Positions 1 to 7,235 of a DNA stretch of 26,781 bases are shown piece by piece; position 1 is the first letter of the stretch, and the number at the start of each line of letters is the position of its first letter. Source of the DNA: CAZABS01 sp964483635 (GTDB lineage: Bacteria > Patescibacteriota > Minisyncoccia > Moranbacterales > UBA1568); the NCBI GenBank assembly GCA_964483635.1, contig CAZABS010000008.1, positions 1 to 26,781 on the forward strand, given 5' to 3'. The translations under genes were made by a program, and so were the position numbers. The notes under the pieces are model-generated. The model was not told the DNA's origin. It searched no databases and was given only the letters and a program-made list of their open reading frames with translations.

Positions 1-30
1 ACAGTTAAATTAGACCATAGAATGATCTTA

Positions 31-52
31 GAAACAAGCAGACTTTCTGCCT
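31..52 (-). terminator. possible weak terminator after lepA
   Basis: Just past the lepA stop, the minus strand can fold a stem of about 7 pairs with one G-U pair (AGGCAGA / TCTGCTT) around a 3-base loop. It is followed by GTTTCT rather than a clean U-tract. The position suits a terminator, but the tail is poor, so this is tentative. Confidence 0.33.
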
Positions 53-54
53 CT

Positions 55-1863
55 CTACTTATTGCGCAAGACAGCTAAAAACGCTTGGGAAGGAATAGCC
101 ACTTTCCCGCTTTGCGCCATCCGCTTCTTCCCTGCCTTCTGTTTTTCCAAGAGTTTTTTCTTTCGGCTAAAATCCCCTCCATAGAGTTTACCAGTTACAT
201 CTTTTCGAAAGGCCGCGATCGTTTCACGGGCAATCACCTTTCCACCAATGGCAGCTTGCAAAGCAACTGCAAAATTCTGTCGAGGAAGTACGGACTTCAG
301 CTTCTCTACGGTTTTCTTTCCCATATCGTAGGCGCTACCTCGTGGAACCATTCGCGAAAATGCATCCACCCGTTCATTGGCCACGAGAATATCCAGTTTT
401 ACCACATCGCTCTCGCGATAACCGATTGGTTCATAGTTCATGGACGCATATCCCGCCGAAACACTTTTTAGATCATCATGAAAATTTACGATAACATCCA
501 TCAAGGGAGCGGCAAACGTGAGGAGCACTCGCTCTTCATCGATGTATTCTGTATTTTCGTAATCAGCCCGAATAGTCTGAGTAAGATTCATCACTCCACC
601 AAGATATTCACTCGGAGCGATGATGGAAAGTTTCACGTACGGTTCAAAAATGGCTTCGATACCTGCTGGATCCGGCAGTTCTGATGGCGAATACAGAGGT
701 ATCCGATCTTTCGTTCCAATCATCTTTACTTCATAGACAACCGATGGAGTAGTAATTGTCGGGAAAAGATTAAATTCTCGTTCCAGACGTGCTTGGATAA
801 TTTCAAGATGGAGAAGACCAAGAAATCCGCAGCGAAAGCCACGGCCGAGTGCCTGATTACTTTCAGGCTCAAACACAAACGCTGCATCATTGAGTTTGAG
901 TTTCTCGAGAGCGTCGCGCATGAAACCGTAGTCTTCGCCATCCGTTGGATAGAGACTGGCATAAACCGCTGGCTTAATCTCCCGATATCCCGGAAGCGCC
1001 AACACCTCCAAAGCAACCCGTTCTTTTGGTTTCCAGGTAATAGTATCTCCCACTCGACAGTGAGCCACTTCTTTCAGTCCGGTCGCAATGTACCCGATAT
1101 CTCCGGCTACCAACATTTCGGTGGAAACGAGATTTGGTTTAAAACATCCAACTTCCACCGTCACTGAGTCATAGCCTGTGCCTACCAGATGGAGTATATC
1201 ATCTCGTTTTACACTACCATCCACAACTTTTACATACGCCACCACTCCTTTGTAGGTATCGTAAACTGAATCAAAGATGAGTGCCCGCAGCGTTGCTTTT
1301 TGATCCCCCATCGGAGCCGGAACCCGCTCAATCACTCGCTCCAATACGGCCCGAACACCTTCACCTGTTTTCCCTGATGCCAAGAGAATATCTTCTGGCG
1401 GACAACCGAGAACATGCAGTATTTCCTTACGAGCTTTTTCAACCTGAGCATTGGGCAAATCAATTTTATTGATCACTGGAATGATTTCGAGCCCATGCTC
1501 GATGGCCAAGTAAAGATTGGCCAAGGTTTGAGCCTGGACTCCCTTGGTTGCATCCACGAGGAGAATAGCTCCTTCGACAGCAGCAAGCGAACGAGATACC
1601 TCGTAATGAAAATCTACGTGTCCCGGGGTATCAATGAGGTTGAGGAGAAACTCGTCCTGTTCTATCTGATAGTGCATTTGAACCGGTTGAAGCTTGATGG
1701 TAATTCCGCGTTCGCGCTCCAGATCCATGGTATCAAGCAGCTGTTCTTTCATCTTGCGCTTTTCAATCGTGGCAGTCAGTTCTAACAGCCGATCGGCAAA
1801 GGTCGACTTTCCATGGTCGATATGGGCAATGATACAAAAATTTCGGACGTTTTTTTGATTCAT
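55..1863 (-). CDS. lepA: elongation factor 4 (LepA), translational GTPase
   Basis: A 602-residue ribosomal GTPase of the LepA/EF4 family, close to the usual family length of about 600. Seen in the sequence: P-loop AHIDHGKST near residues 13-21, the switch region RERGITIK, DTPGH and NKID G motifs, then EF-G-like domains II, III and V and the LepA-specific C-terminal domain, ending in a basic tail. Family members act on the ribosome in the cytoplasm, where they influence elongation or 30S maturation under stress. The start is ATG, followed directly by NFCIIAHIDHGKST as in homologues. No Shine-Dalgarno motif precedes it. The gene lies 456 bp downstream of murJ, with an opposing small transcription unit in between, so lepA probably has its own promoter, though I could not find a convincing one. 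It ends in TAG. Confidence 0.97.
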   Translation of the reverse strand: MNQKNVRNFCIIAHIDHGKSTFADRLLELTATIEKRKMKEQLLDTMDLERERGITIKLQPVQMHYQIEQDEFLLNLIDTPGHVDFHYEVSRSLAAVEGAILLVDATKGVQAQTLANLYLAIEHGLEIIPVINKIDLPNAQVEKARKEILHVLGCPPEDILLASGKTGEGVRAVLERVIERVPAPMGDQKATLRALIFDSVYDTYKGVVAYVKVVDGSVKRDDILHLVGTGYDSVTVEVGCFKPNLVSTEMLVAGDIGYIATGLKEVAHCRVGDTITWKPKERVALEVLALPGYREIKPAVYASLYPTDGEDYGFMRDALEKLKLNDAAFVFEPESNQALGRGFRCGFLGLLHLEIIQARLEREFNLFPTITTPSVVYEVKMIGTKDRIPLYSPSELPDPAGIEAIFEPYVKLSIIAPSEYLGGVMNLTQTIRADYENTEYIDEERVLLTFAAPLMDVIVNFHDDLKSVSAGYASMNYEPIGYRESDVVKLDILVANERVDAFSRMVPRGSAYDMGKKTVEKLKSVLPRQNFAVALQAAIGGKVIARETIAAFRKDVTGKLYGGDFSRKKKLLEKQKAGKKRMAQSGKVAIPSQAFLAVLRNK

Positions 1864-1911
1864 AGGTGATGCACAGCCCAGCTTAGAAGAAAAACGCTAA
1901 AAGAGCAATTA

Positions 1912-1940
1912 TTGACAAAGAAAATATCTTTCTCTAGAAT
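1912..1940 (+). promoter_or_regulatory. strong sigma-70-type promoter facing right between lepA and murJ
   Basis: TTGACA at 1912-1917, a 17-base spacer, and TAGAAT at 1935-1940. The -35 hexamer is perfect and the -10 matches five of six. It is among the best promoters in the window, yet it points away from lepA and toward murJ, where no long gene exists. The predicted transcription start is about 1947, which is also the A of an ATG. It would drive the leader, attenuator and small cysteine-rich gene described below. Confidence 0.72.
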
Positions 1941-1946
1941 TGCCAT

Positions 1947-2006
1947 ATGTTTTCAACCAGCCAATCAGCTCTGATGTGTATGATCGACCTTTTCCTGAAA
2001 GACTGA
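1947..2006 (+). CDS. candidate 19-residue leader peptide, leaderless
   Basis: An open frame of 19 codons plus TGA whose ATG coincides with the predicted +1 of the promoter at 1912-1940. The predicted peptide is MFSTSQSALMCMIDLFLKD. Three serine codons fall in five positions (codons 3, 5, 7), and Met-Cys-Met follows at codons 10-12. Its last six codons overlap the segment that can pair with the downstream terminator, which is the arrangement expected of an attenuator leader peptide. There is no upstream Shine-Dalgarno because the RNA would start at the ATG. The frame is short enough to be chance, and translation is inferred from context alone. Confidence 0.35.
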   Translation: MFSTSQSALMCMIDLFLKD

Positions 2007-2053
2007 TGTTTGTTTGCAATCAATTGTGATCAAAGACCGGCTTTGCAGGAAGG
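1988..2053 (+). promoter_or_regulatory. candidate transcription attenuator (antiterminator pairing)
   Basis: Bases 1988-2001 (CCTTTTCCTGAAAG) can pair with 2041-2053 (CTTTGCAGGAAGG): 2 + 6 + 4 Watson-Crick pairs, separated by a two-base and a one-base bulge. Bases 2041-2044 and 2050-2053 also form the inner half of the terminator hairpin at 2036-2058, so the two structures exclude each other. The upstream arm lies within codons 14-19 of the candidate leader peptide. A ribosome reaching the leader stop would mask it and favour termination. One held earlier would free it and favour read-through into the gene at 2099. The pairing is seen in the sequence; the regulatory behaviour is inferred. Confidence 0.45.
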
Positions 2054-2063
2054 CCGGTTTTTT
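2036..2063 (+). terminator. intrinsic terminator within the small-gene leader
   Basis: A nine-pair stem with one G-U pair (ACCGGCTTT / AAGGCCGGT, loop GCAGG) followed by TTTTTT and preceded by an A-rich stretch. It is a textbook plus-strand intrinsic terminator. It stands upstream, not downstream, of the small ORF at 2099, which suggests conditional termination. On the minus strand it lacks a T-tract. Confidence 0.72.
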
Positions 2064-2098
2064 GTTTCTTCACAACTTACGAGAGAAAGGATCGTCTC

Positions 2099-2275
2099 AT
2101 GTGTACTCCGACATGCGCTCGCTGCGGAAAACCCATCGATCAGTTCGAATCCACCAATCTCGCCCGGTCTCCAGAGCAAGAAAGACAGCGCGTCTGTCGT
2201 AAATACTTTTGCTGCGGCGAAATCCGCTACGTCTGGATTTGGGTGCCACTTCAATCAAAAGAAATCCGGGTATAA
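2099..2275 (+). CDS. small cysteine-rich, zinc-ribbon-like protein
   Basis: An unrecognised 58-residue protein between lepA and murJ on the opposite strand. An AAAGGA ribosome binding site at 2086-2091 lies seven bases before the ATG, which is notable because most genes here have none. It has six cysteines: Cys2, a CxxCG knuckle at Cys6-Cys9, Cys33, and a CCG pair at Cys38-Cys39. This is the spacing of a small zinc ribbon, with one CxxC half and a degenerate second half. The middle is polar and charged, and the C-terminal third is aromatic (RYVWIWV). There is no signal peptide or long hydrophobic stretch, so it is probably cytosolic. It is bracketed by a strong promoter and attenuator upstream and an intrinsic terminator 16 bp downstream. 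Zinc binding and nucleic acid or protein binding are guesses from the cysteine pattern. Confidence 0.58.
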   Translation: MCTPTCARCGKPIDQFESTNLARSPEQERQRVCRKYFCCGEIRYVWIWVPLQSKEIRV

Positions 2276-2281
2276 TCCCGG
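2256..2281 (-). terminator. possible terminator after murJ
   Basis: On the minus strand, CCGGG ATTATA CCCGG forms a five-pair GC stem with a six-base loop, followed by ATTTCTTTT. The stem is short and the U-tract interrupted. It lies about 40 bp after the murJ stop and overlaps the end of the opposing small gene. Confidence 0.35.
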
Positions 2282-2290
2282 CACTCCAAC

Positions 2291-2321
2291 AGTCGTCCGT
2301 GAACCATGGGCGACTTTTTTT
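2291..2321 (+). terminator. intrinsic terminator after the small cysteine-rich gene
   Basis: AGTCGTCC and GGGCGACT form an eight-pair stem with one G-U pair around a nine-base loop, followed by six unpaired T residues. It starts 16 bp after the stop of the 58-residue gene, and its T-tract touches the murJ stop codon from the other side. It closes the plus-strand unit and protects murJ from antisense transcription. Confidence 0.72.
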
Positions 2322-3969
2322 ACCAATCCCCCTGCTCTGGATGGTCAGCGGTCGAAACACTCGTCTCGGGTTGACGGAGCAGTCGACACCAGACAAAGCG
2401 TTTCACGTTCTCAAACTCAGGAAACTTCAGCCAAATACTCAGGAGAATATAGGTACTCATTCCAATAGCCAAGCCGAGCGAGAGTTTCATAAAAACCTCG
2501 GCGAAAGTATCCAGCTGATCAATAGCAAGCGCAAAAATAGACTTCGAGTATTGTGCCACTAATCCGGCAGCAAGAGTTGCGAGAAACATTTTCCCAGCCG
2601 GAATTATAAATCGATTATCCTGCCACCCCTCTACACGCGGACGTAAGAGAAAATAGAGCAAGAGAAAATTCGCTATGGATCCGATGGAAAAAGCCAGAGC
2701 GAGACCCAACACCTGATACCGTGGGAGGAGCAGCGGAATAAGAACGAGATAGAGTATTTCGGAAAAAAGAGCTGCATAGAGTGGAAGACGCGTATTCTCA
2801 AGCGCAAAGAAGGCGCGCACAAAGAGTGGCGCTAAACTCTGAGCAAAGAGCGAGAGCGCTAACAATCCGAGAATTTGAAAAGTAGTAATAGTGTCTTCCC
2901 AATTGAACGCACCCGAACCAAGGATAACCCGAACCATTTCGGCTCGAAAAATAATAAGAAAGGCAGAGAGTGGCAAAACAAAATAGAGAATCCGAAGAGA
3001 AGTTTCCATGAGTATTCGAAAGAACTGTTGAAAATCTTCTTTCGCCGCCAGCGCCGAGAGCGCTGGGAAGGCAGCCAATGAAAAAGCAATCCCAAAAAGT
3101 CCCAGAGGAACACTTTGAATATTCGTAGCGAGAGTGAAAGCAGCGAGACTACCAGAAACGAGCGTTGAAGCAAAAACCGTCACAATCAATAGACTTACTT
3201 GATGTACAGCCATTGCTAATGAACGTGGAATCATGAGACGAATTACTTTCCGTAATCCAGTACTCGCTAGCGTCAAAGACATCCCTTCGAAACGAAATCC
3301 AGACTTACGCACTGCAGGGTACTGCACCAGCAGATGAAGTAATGATCCTAAGAGAACGCCCCAAGCCAGTCCCGATGGACCTAAGAGTGGATAGAGCCAA
3401 ACAATCCCGAGAATAATACCGACATTATAAAAAATGGGAGAAAGCGAATACGCAAGAAATTGTTTAAATGAAACCAGTATCCCGCCAAAGACGGCGCTCA
3501 CACCCAAAAGGAGCGGAGAAAGCAGCATAATTCTCGTGAGACTCGCTACCGATGCTTGCTTTTCCGGTGAAAACCCGGGCGCTAACCACGTTGCAAGCCA
3601 CGGAGCAAACACGATTCCAATGAGCGCAAGCCCTCCCAGCATGAGGAGGAGAAACGTCAGCATGCCTCGAGCCAGTTCCCAGGCGGCCTCACGATCCTCT
3701 TTCGTCAAGAAGTTTGTAAAAACGGGTACAAAAGCGGCGGAGAGCGCTCCTAAAACTAAGAGCCCGTACACCAAATCTGGCAAACGAAAAGCGGCATAAT
3801 ATACATCGAGTAAGTCTCCAGCACCAAATGATGATGCAAGTAAACGATCTCTAAAAAATCCAAGGATCCGACTTCCAATACCCATGAGGGCTATAACAAA
3901 AGCTGCTCCCCCGAGGGATTCAATAGGGGTATGAGTGAACCGCAAAAGGCGCGAAAAAGACTGTTTCAC
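2320..3969 (-). CDS. murJ: lipid II flippase MurJ (MviN family)
   Basis: A 549-residue polytopic membrane protein with the MurJ/MviN N-terminal signature GIGSRILGFFRDRLLASSFGAG, followed by DVYYAAFRLPD and the run toward SAAFVPVF. Roughly 14 hydrophobic segments follow to the C-terminus, as in the MOP exporter superfamily. Family members move lipid II across the cytoplasmic membrane for peptidoglycan synthesis. The only plausible start is GTG at 3969, with no visible Shine-Dalgarno, 18 bp after the stop of the DUF4012 gene, so it is probably cotranscribed with it. The C-terminal tail of about 30 residues after the last membrane segment is polar. Its neighbours (DUF4012, GT4) fit a cell-envelope operon. 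Confidence 0.95.
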   Translation of the reverse strand: MKQSFSRLLRFTHTPIESLGGAAFVIALMGIGSRILGFFRDRLLASSFGAGDLLDVYYAAFRLPDLVYGLLVLGALSAAFVPVFTNFLTKEDREAAWELARGMLTFLLLMLGGLALIGIVFAPWLATWLAPGFSPEKQASVASLTRIMLLSPLLLGVSAVFGGILVSFKQFLAYSLSPIFYNVGIILGIVWLYPLLGPSGLAWGVLLGSLLHLLVQYPAVRKSGFRFEGMSLTLASTGLRKVIRLMIPRSLAMAVHQVSLLIVTVFASTLVSGSLAAFTLATNIQSVPLGLFGIAFSLAAFPALSALAAKEDFQQFFRILMETSLRILYFVLPLSAFLIIFRAEMVRVILGSGAFNWEDTITTFQILGLLALSLFAQSLAPLFVRAFFALENTRLPLYAALFSEILYLVLIPLLLPRYQVLGLALAFSIGSIANFLLLYFLLRPRVEGWQDNRFIIPAGKMFLATLAAGLVAQYSKSIFALAIDQLDTFAEVFMKLSLGLAIGMSTYILLSIWLKFPEFENVKRFVWCRLLRQPETSVSTADHPEQGDW

Positions 3970-3987
3970 GTAAAGATAGAGAGTGAA

Positions 3988-6069
3988 TTACTTGAGAACC
4001 AGTCCGAGAAACTGGTTTTCATTGAGGAGTGAATCAAACGAAAGGCTTCGACCGTACGGTATCAAATTTTCACGACTCTGCCAAACTGGCGAAACACCAT
4101 CGGGCCAATGTACCTGACTCTTGAGTTGCACACCCTGAGTACCAGATTGTTTTTGATAGAGCACCGAAAAACTCTGCGAGATATCTTCCGACTGAACGAA
4201 GGATAGTTTTATGGGAAGCCGATAGCGGTAAGTTACCGAAACAGATTCTCCTGGGCTCACATACACCCAATTTCCAAAAACCGTTTTCCCAGCGTCTTCT
4301 CCGATGCGTGTGCCAGATTCAGGATCAATATGAAGAAGAGCTTCTTCGTGGAGAATATCTTTATCCCGTCGAAAACCAAGCGTATCATAATCAAGCGGTG
4401 GGGTCACCACCTCTCGAGTCATACCTTCAGCCGAAAGAAGCTCTGAGCCTAGCGGAACATACACCCGTAGATAATCAGCATTCACCTTATTCCACCAAGG
4501 ATAAGGTGTTTCCCCTCCTCCATGCTGACGTGTCACCGTTAACGCATCTTCAATGTCACCGTTTGGTTGAATATGAATGCTGTGTGAAAGCGTTTCCGTA
4601 ATGACTCCATCGGTTTTATAACCGTTCACATTTGTATGCACCACCGAGAGATAATCGTGCGGTGCCTCAAGTATTCGCCCAGACCAACCAGCACCATCAA
4701 TGAGCGTTTCAATATCTGGATGACGCGCATACAAAAGTAAGTGTCGTTCATTCAATCCAGAAACAAATGCGGCGATCACCTTCTTCGCATGTTCAATGCT
4801 GGATATTTTCGTAAGCCGACGAAGTAATTCATCCATAAGATCAGAGAGAATAGCCTTGGGATTATTCTCTTCCCGATCATATTTTTCCTCAACTTCCGTT
4901 TGAATCAATGGAAGAAAATTTTCCGCATCAATCGTTACATTATATTGTTCAAGAAATATTGGACCCGTCACCTCGAGTAAACGTTCCAATATCGTTGGAG
5001 TAAAAGCAAATACACCATCTACCGTTGGACCCCCTGTCTTTTCATAAAAAAAGATTGCTTTTTCAGCTGATACAGGAAAATCAGGGAACCAATTACTATC
5101 ATGCAAACTCCATCCGGCACTAATTTTTTGGATTGGTTCTGGAGGAACAATATTTTCTTTCAACTGACCATCTGGATTAAAGATACCATCAACAAAAAAT
5201 TTCCGGATTTCACCCCTGTTCACTTCGAGATGCGCATAACTTCCTATAAATCCACCCGTTGCACGCAATTCGTGATTGTTCTGAAAGAGAAAGAGATAGG
5301 TGCGTGGTCCATTAGCCCCCAAGAGCTCTGCCACGATAGGCTCTCGAGCTACGTACGCCGAAAGAAGGTTTTTTCCTGCGTGAAGCGCCGAACGCAGCTC
5401 TCCGAAATGAGGCTTCGCTGATGGTGGAACGAATCGCTCGTTTATCTGTTGAAATTCCCGATCCGCCGTTTCTATGTGAGATTCGAGCATAACTAACTGT
5501 GGATGTATCCGCTGGATTACCTCAAGAAATGATACTTGAAAGTTCTCGTTTTTTTGAAGCGGGATTCCGACGATATTCGCTATATCCCCACTGATAAGAC
5601 CTGCTTGTGCAAGAGCTCTCCCCCCACGAATCAACGCCACCCCAGTTGCTATTCGATTAACCCCGGGTAGTACGGCTCCCCACTGAACCAATCTTCCCCA
5701 ACCAAGCGTCAGTCGTTGAGCTTTGCTAAATGCCTCATCGGAACGCTTCAAATAACGCTCGGCACTCTCTTGATCACCGGATTGGAAGGCTCGTAATCCA
5801 TCCTCGAGATTCTCCGCACCGAGAGTAGCTTGTTCCATGAGTTGGTGAGCAAAGTACCAACCAGCGCATCCTATCAATATCGTGATAAGCACTCCAAAGA
5901 ATATTTTTCGGCCAACCCGATTTTCACGATCCAATCGATCAAGACGAGCCGAGGTCTTCGGAGGATCTCCCATTCTTTCTGATCGTTTGGTCGGTCGCCA
6001 GAAAATAGGCTCCGAACGCTCAAAGCTTGGTTCACGTTGTTCTTCTGGACGATGGATATCAAAAGGCAT
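3988..6069 (-). CDS. DUF4012 membrane-anchored extracytoplasmic protein
   Basis: A 693-residue protein with a charged cytoplasmic N-terminus of about 54 residues, one membrane helix near 55-76 (FFGVLITILIGCAG), and a large outside region. The DUF4012 hallmark is at about 258-279: YLFLFQNNHELRATGGFIGSY. The family is common in Patescibacteria, Actinobacteria and Chloroflexi and usually sits among glycosyltransferase and polysaccharide genes. Its biochemical role is not established. The helical stretch at about 80-130 before the domain may be a stalk. The ATG start lies two bases after the stop of the upstream glycosyltransferase gene, and murJ follows 18 bp downstream, so all three are probably one operon. 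Assignment to the family is firm; any enzymatic or ligand-binding role would be a guess. Confidence 0.88.
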   Translation of the reverse strand: MPFDIHRPEEQREPSFERSEPIFWRPTKRSERMGDPPKTSARLDRLDRENRVGRKIFFGVLITILIGCAGWYFAHQLMEQATLGAENLEDGLRAFQSGDQESAERYLKRSDEAFSKAQRLTLGWGRLVQWGAVLPGVNRIATGVALIRGGRALAQAGLISGDIANIVGIPLQKNENFQVSFLEVIQRIHPQLVMLESHIETADREFQQINERFVPPSAKPHFGELRSALHAGKNLLSAYVAREPIVAELLGANGPRTYLFLFQNNHELRATGGFIGSYAHLEVNRGEIRKFFVDGIFNPDGQLKENIVPPEPIQKISAGWSLHDSNWFPDFPVSAEKAIFFYEKTGGPTVDGVFAFTPTILERLLEVTGPIFLEQYNVTIDAENFLPLIQTEVEEKYDREENNPKAILSDLMDELLRRLTKISSIEHAKKVIAAFVSGLNERHLLLYARHPDIETLIDGAGWSGRILEAPHDYLSVVHTNVNGYKTDGVITETLSHSIHIQPNGDIEDALTVTRQHGGGETPYPWWNKVNADYLRVYVPLGSELLSAEGMTREVVTPPLDYDTLGFRRDKDILHEEALLHIDPESGTRIGEDAGKTVFGNWVYVSPGESVSVTYRYRLPIKLSFVQSEDISQSFSVLYQKQSGTQGVQLKSQVHWPDGVSPVWQSRENLIPYGRSLSFDSLLNENQFLGLVLK

Positions 6070-6071
6070 AA

Positions 6072-7235
6072 TTATCGAAACAGTTTATTTCCTACTTGTT
6101 CATACGTCGATTGCGTCATGAGAGCCATGGTAGCCCAATGGAAATTCTGCACATGAGCAAACCCAGCCAGGCGGAGATTTTGACGAAGCGGTTCATCTGA
6201 AAGTATTCGCCTCAGTTTCGATATGACATCATTCAAATTTGTCGGATCAAAAACGATACCGGCTTTTCCGATTACTTCAGGGAGAGCGCCCCGATCTGCA
6301 GCCAAAACGGGAAGTCCGTAACTCAGTGCTTCCAATGCTGGAAGTCCAAATCCTTCATAGAGAGATGGGAAAAAATAAACCTGAGCACTGCGATAGAGTA
6401 TACCCAAATTTCTCTCTGAAACAAAACCAAGAAAAGAAATATTCTTCAAATTCATATCTCGAACTTTCTTCTTGAGAATACGATAAAAAAAATCTTCTTT
6501 CCCTACACAAACAAACGTATGCCGAGGAAATTTGCGTGCGCATTCTACCAGAAGATCAAGGTTTTTATGCGGGTAGGCATTTCCAACATAGAGAATATAC
6601 TCGCAGAGACCTTTTTTCTGATGATCATCACCAGACAATTTCCATAACCCTACAGACAGGAGAAACGATTTCATTTCACTTTCGGAACTCCAGGAACAAA
6701 ACGCATCAGCAGCTTCTGGGGTCAGGATAGTTTTTCCCTGCGCTCGCGGCATATTGTGGAGGAGATCCTTTTCGGTAAACCGAGAGACGGTCAGCACTGC
6801 CCGGGCTCGTCGTATTGCAGAATGAATGACGAAACGATACACCCAGTACTTCAGCCAATAGAGCACGGGTGGGAGCTCACTTGCCTTAATCGTTGGGTAA
6901 TGCAAGAGGATCAGATCATGAATCGTCACAACAAATGGCCTCCAATAAAGAAGTGGAACATTAAAATGAGGGAAGTGTACGAGATCGAGACGAAACTTCC
7001 GGAGCATCCATGGAAATACAAGCTGCTCCCGCCAAGAATACCAACGCTCATCCGCAAGCACTTTTTGAAACCGAGGATTCACAGGAATAAAGTCGTCAAT
7101 ATTTTCTTTGCGTAAAAAAATAAAATACTCGTTTTTCTGATCGAGCGTTTCAAGAGCGGCTATGAGTTTTTCGGTATATCGCCCCAGTCCCTTTCCGAGA
7201 CTCCCATAAAAGCGAGCGTCAATTCCGATACGCAT
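6072..7235 (-). CDS. GT4-family glycosyltransferase
   Basis: A 387-residue GT-B fold glycosyltransferase. It starts MRIGIDARFYGSLGKGLGRYT, the usual opening of GT4 enzymes with the glycine-rich acceptor loop. The C-terminal half shows LYVGNAYPHKNLDLLV and the E-x7-E motif (Glu294 and Glu302 in EGFGLPALE) that contacts the nucleotide-sugar donor. The frame stays open for 102 more codons upstream, but that stretch is the antisense-like shadow of the previous gene. The ATG at 7235 has the best ribosome binding site in the window eight bases upstream and begins the conserved domain. It overlaps the 3' end of the preceding membrane-protein gene by 17 bp. Donor and acceptor sugars are unknown. The location with galU, the rmlA-like gene and murJ points to surface polysaccharide or glycolipid assembly at the inner membrane face. 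Confidence 0.93.
   Translation of the reverse strand: MRIGIDARFYGSLGKGLGRYTEKLIAALETLDQKNEYFIFLRKENIDDFIPVNPRFQKVLADERWYSWREQLVFPWMLRKFRLDLVHFPHFNVPLLYWRPFVVTIHDLILLHYPTIKASELPPVLYWLKYWVYRFVIHSAIRRARAVLTVSRFTEKDLLHNMPRAQGKTILTPEAADAFCSWSSESEMKSFLLSVGLWKLSGDDHQKKGLCEYILYVGNAYPHKNLDLLVECARKFPRHTFVCVGKEDFFYRILKKKVRDMNLKNISFLGFVSERNLGILYRSAQVYFFPSLYEGFGLPALEALSYGLPVLAADRGALPEVIGKAGIVFDPTNLNDVISKLRRILSDEPLRQNLRLAGFAHVQNFHWATMALMTQSTYEQVGNKLFR

Noticed and set aside
1941..2063. Known structured RNA (6S, SRP, tmRNA, T-box) in the small-gene leader
   Set aside because: None of the conserved sequence blocks of these RNAs is present; only the terminator and its alternative pairing stand out.
2271..2276. 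TATAAT on the plus strand as a possible promoter
   Set aside because: There is no -35 at 16-18 bases, and it is the loop of an inverted repeat at the end of the small gene.
2097..2396. 99-codon minus-strand open frame over the end of murJ
   Set aside because: It overlaps murJ in another frame, has no start signal and shows no protein-like composition.
2010..2468. 152-codon plus-strand open frame through the lepA-murJ gap
   Set aside because: It begins at TTG without a ribosome site, crosses two intrinsic terminators and continues antisense into murJ. The 58-codon frame at 2099 fits the signals far better.
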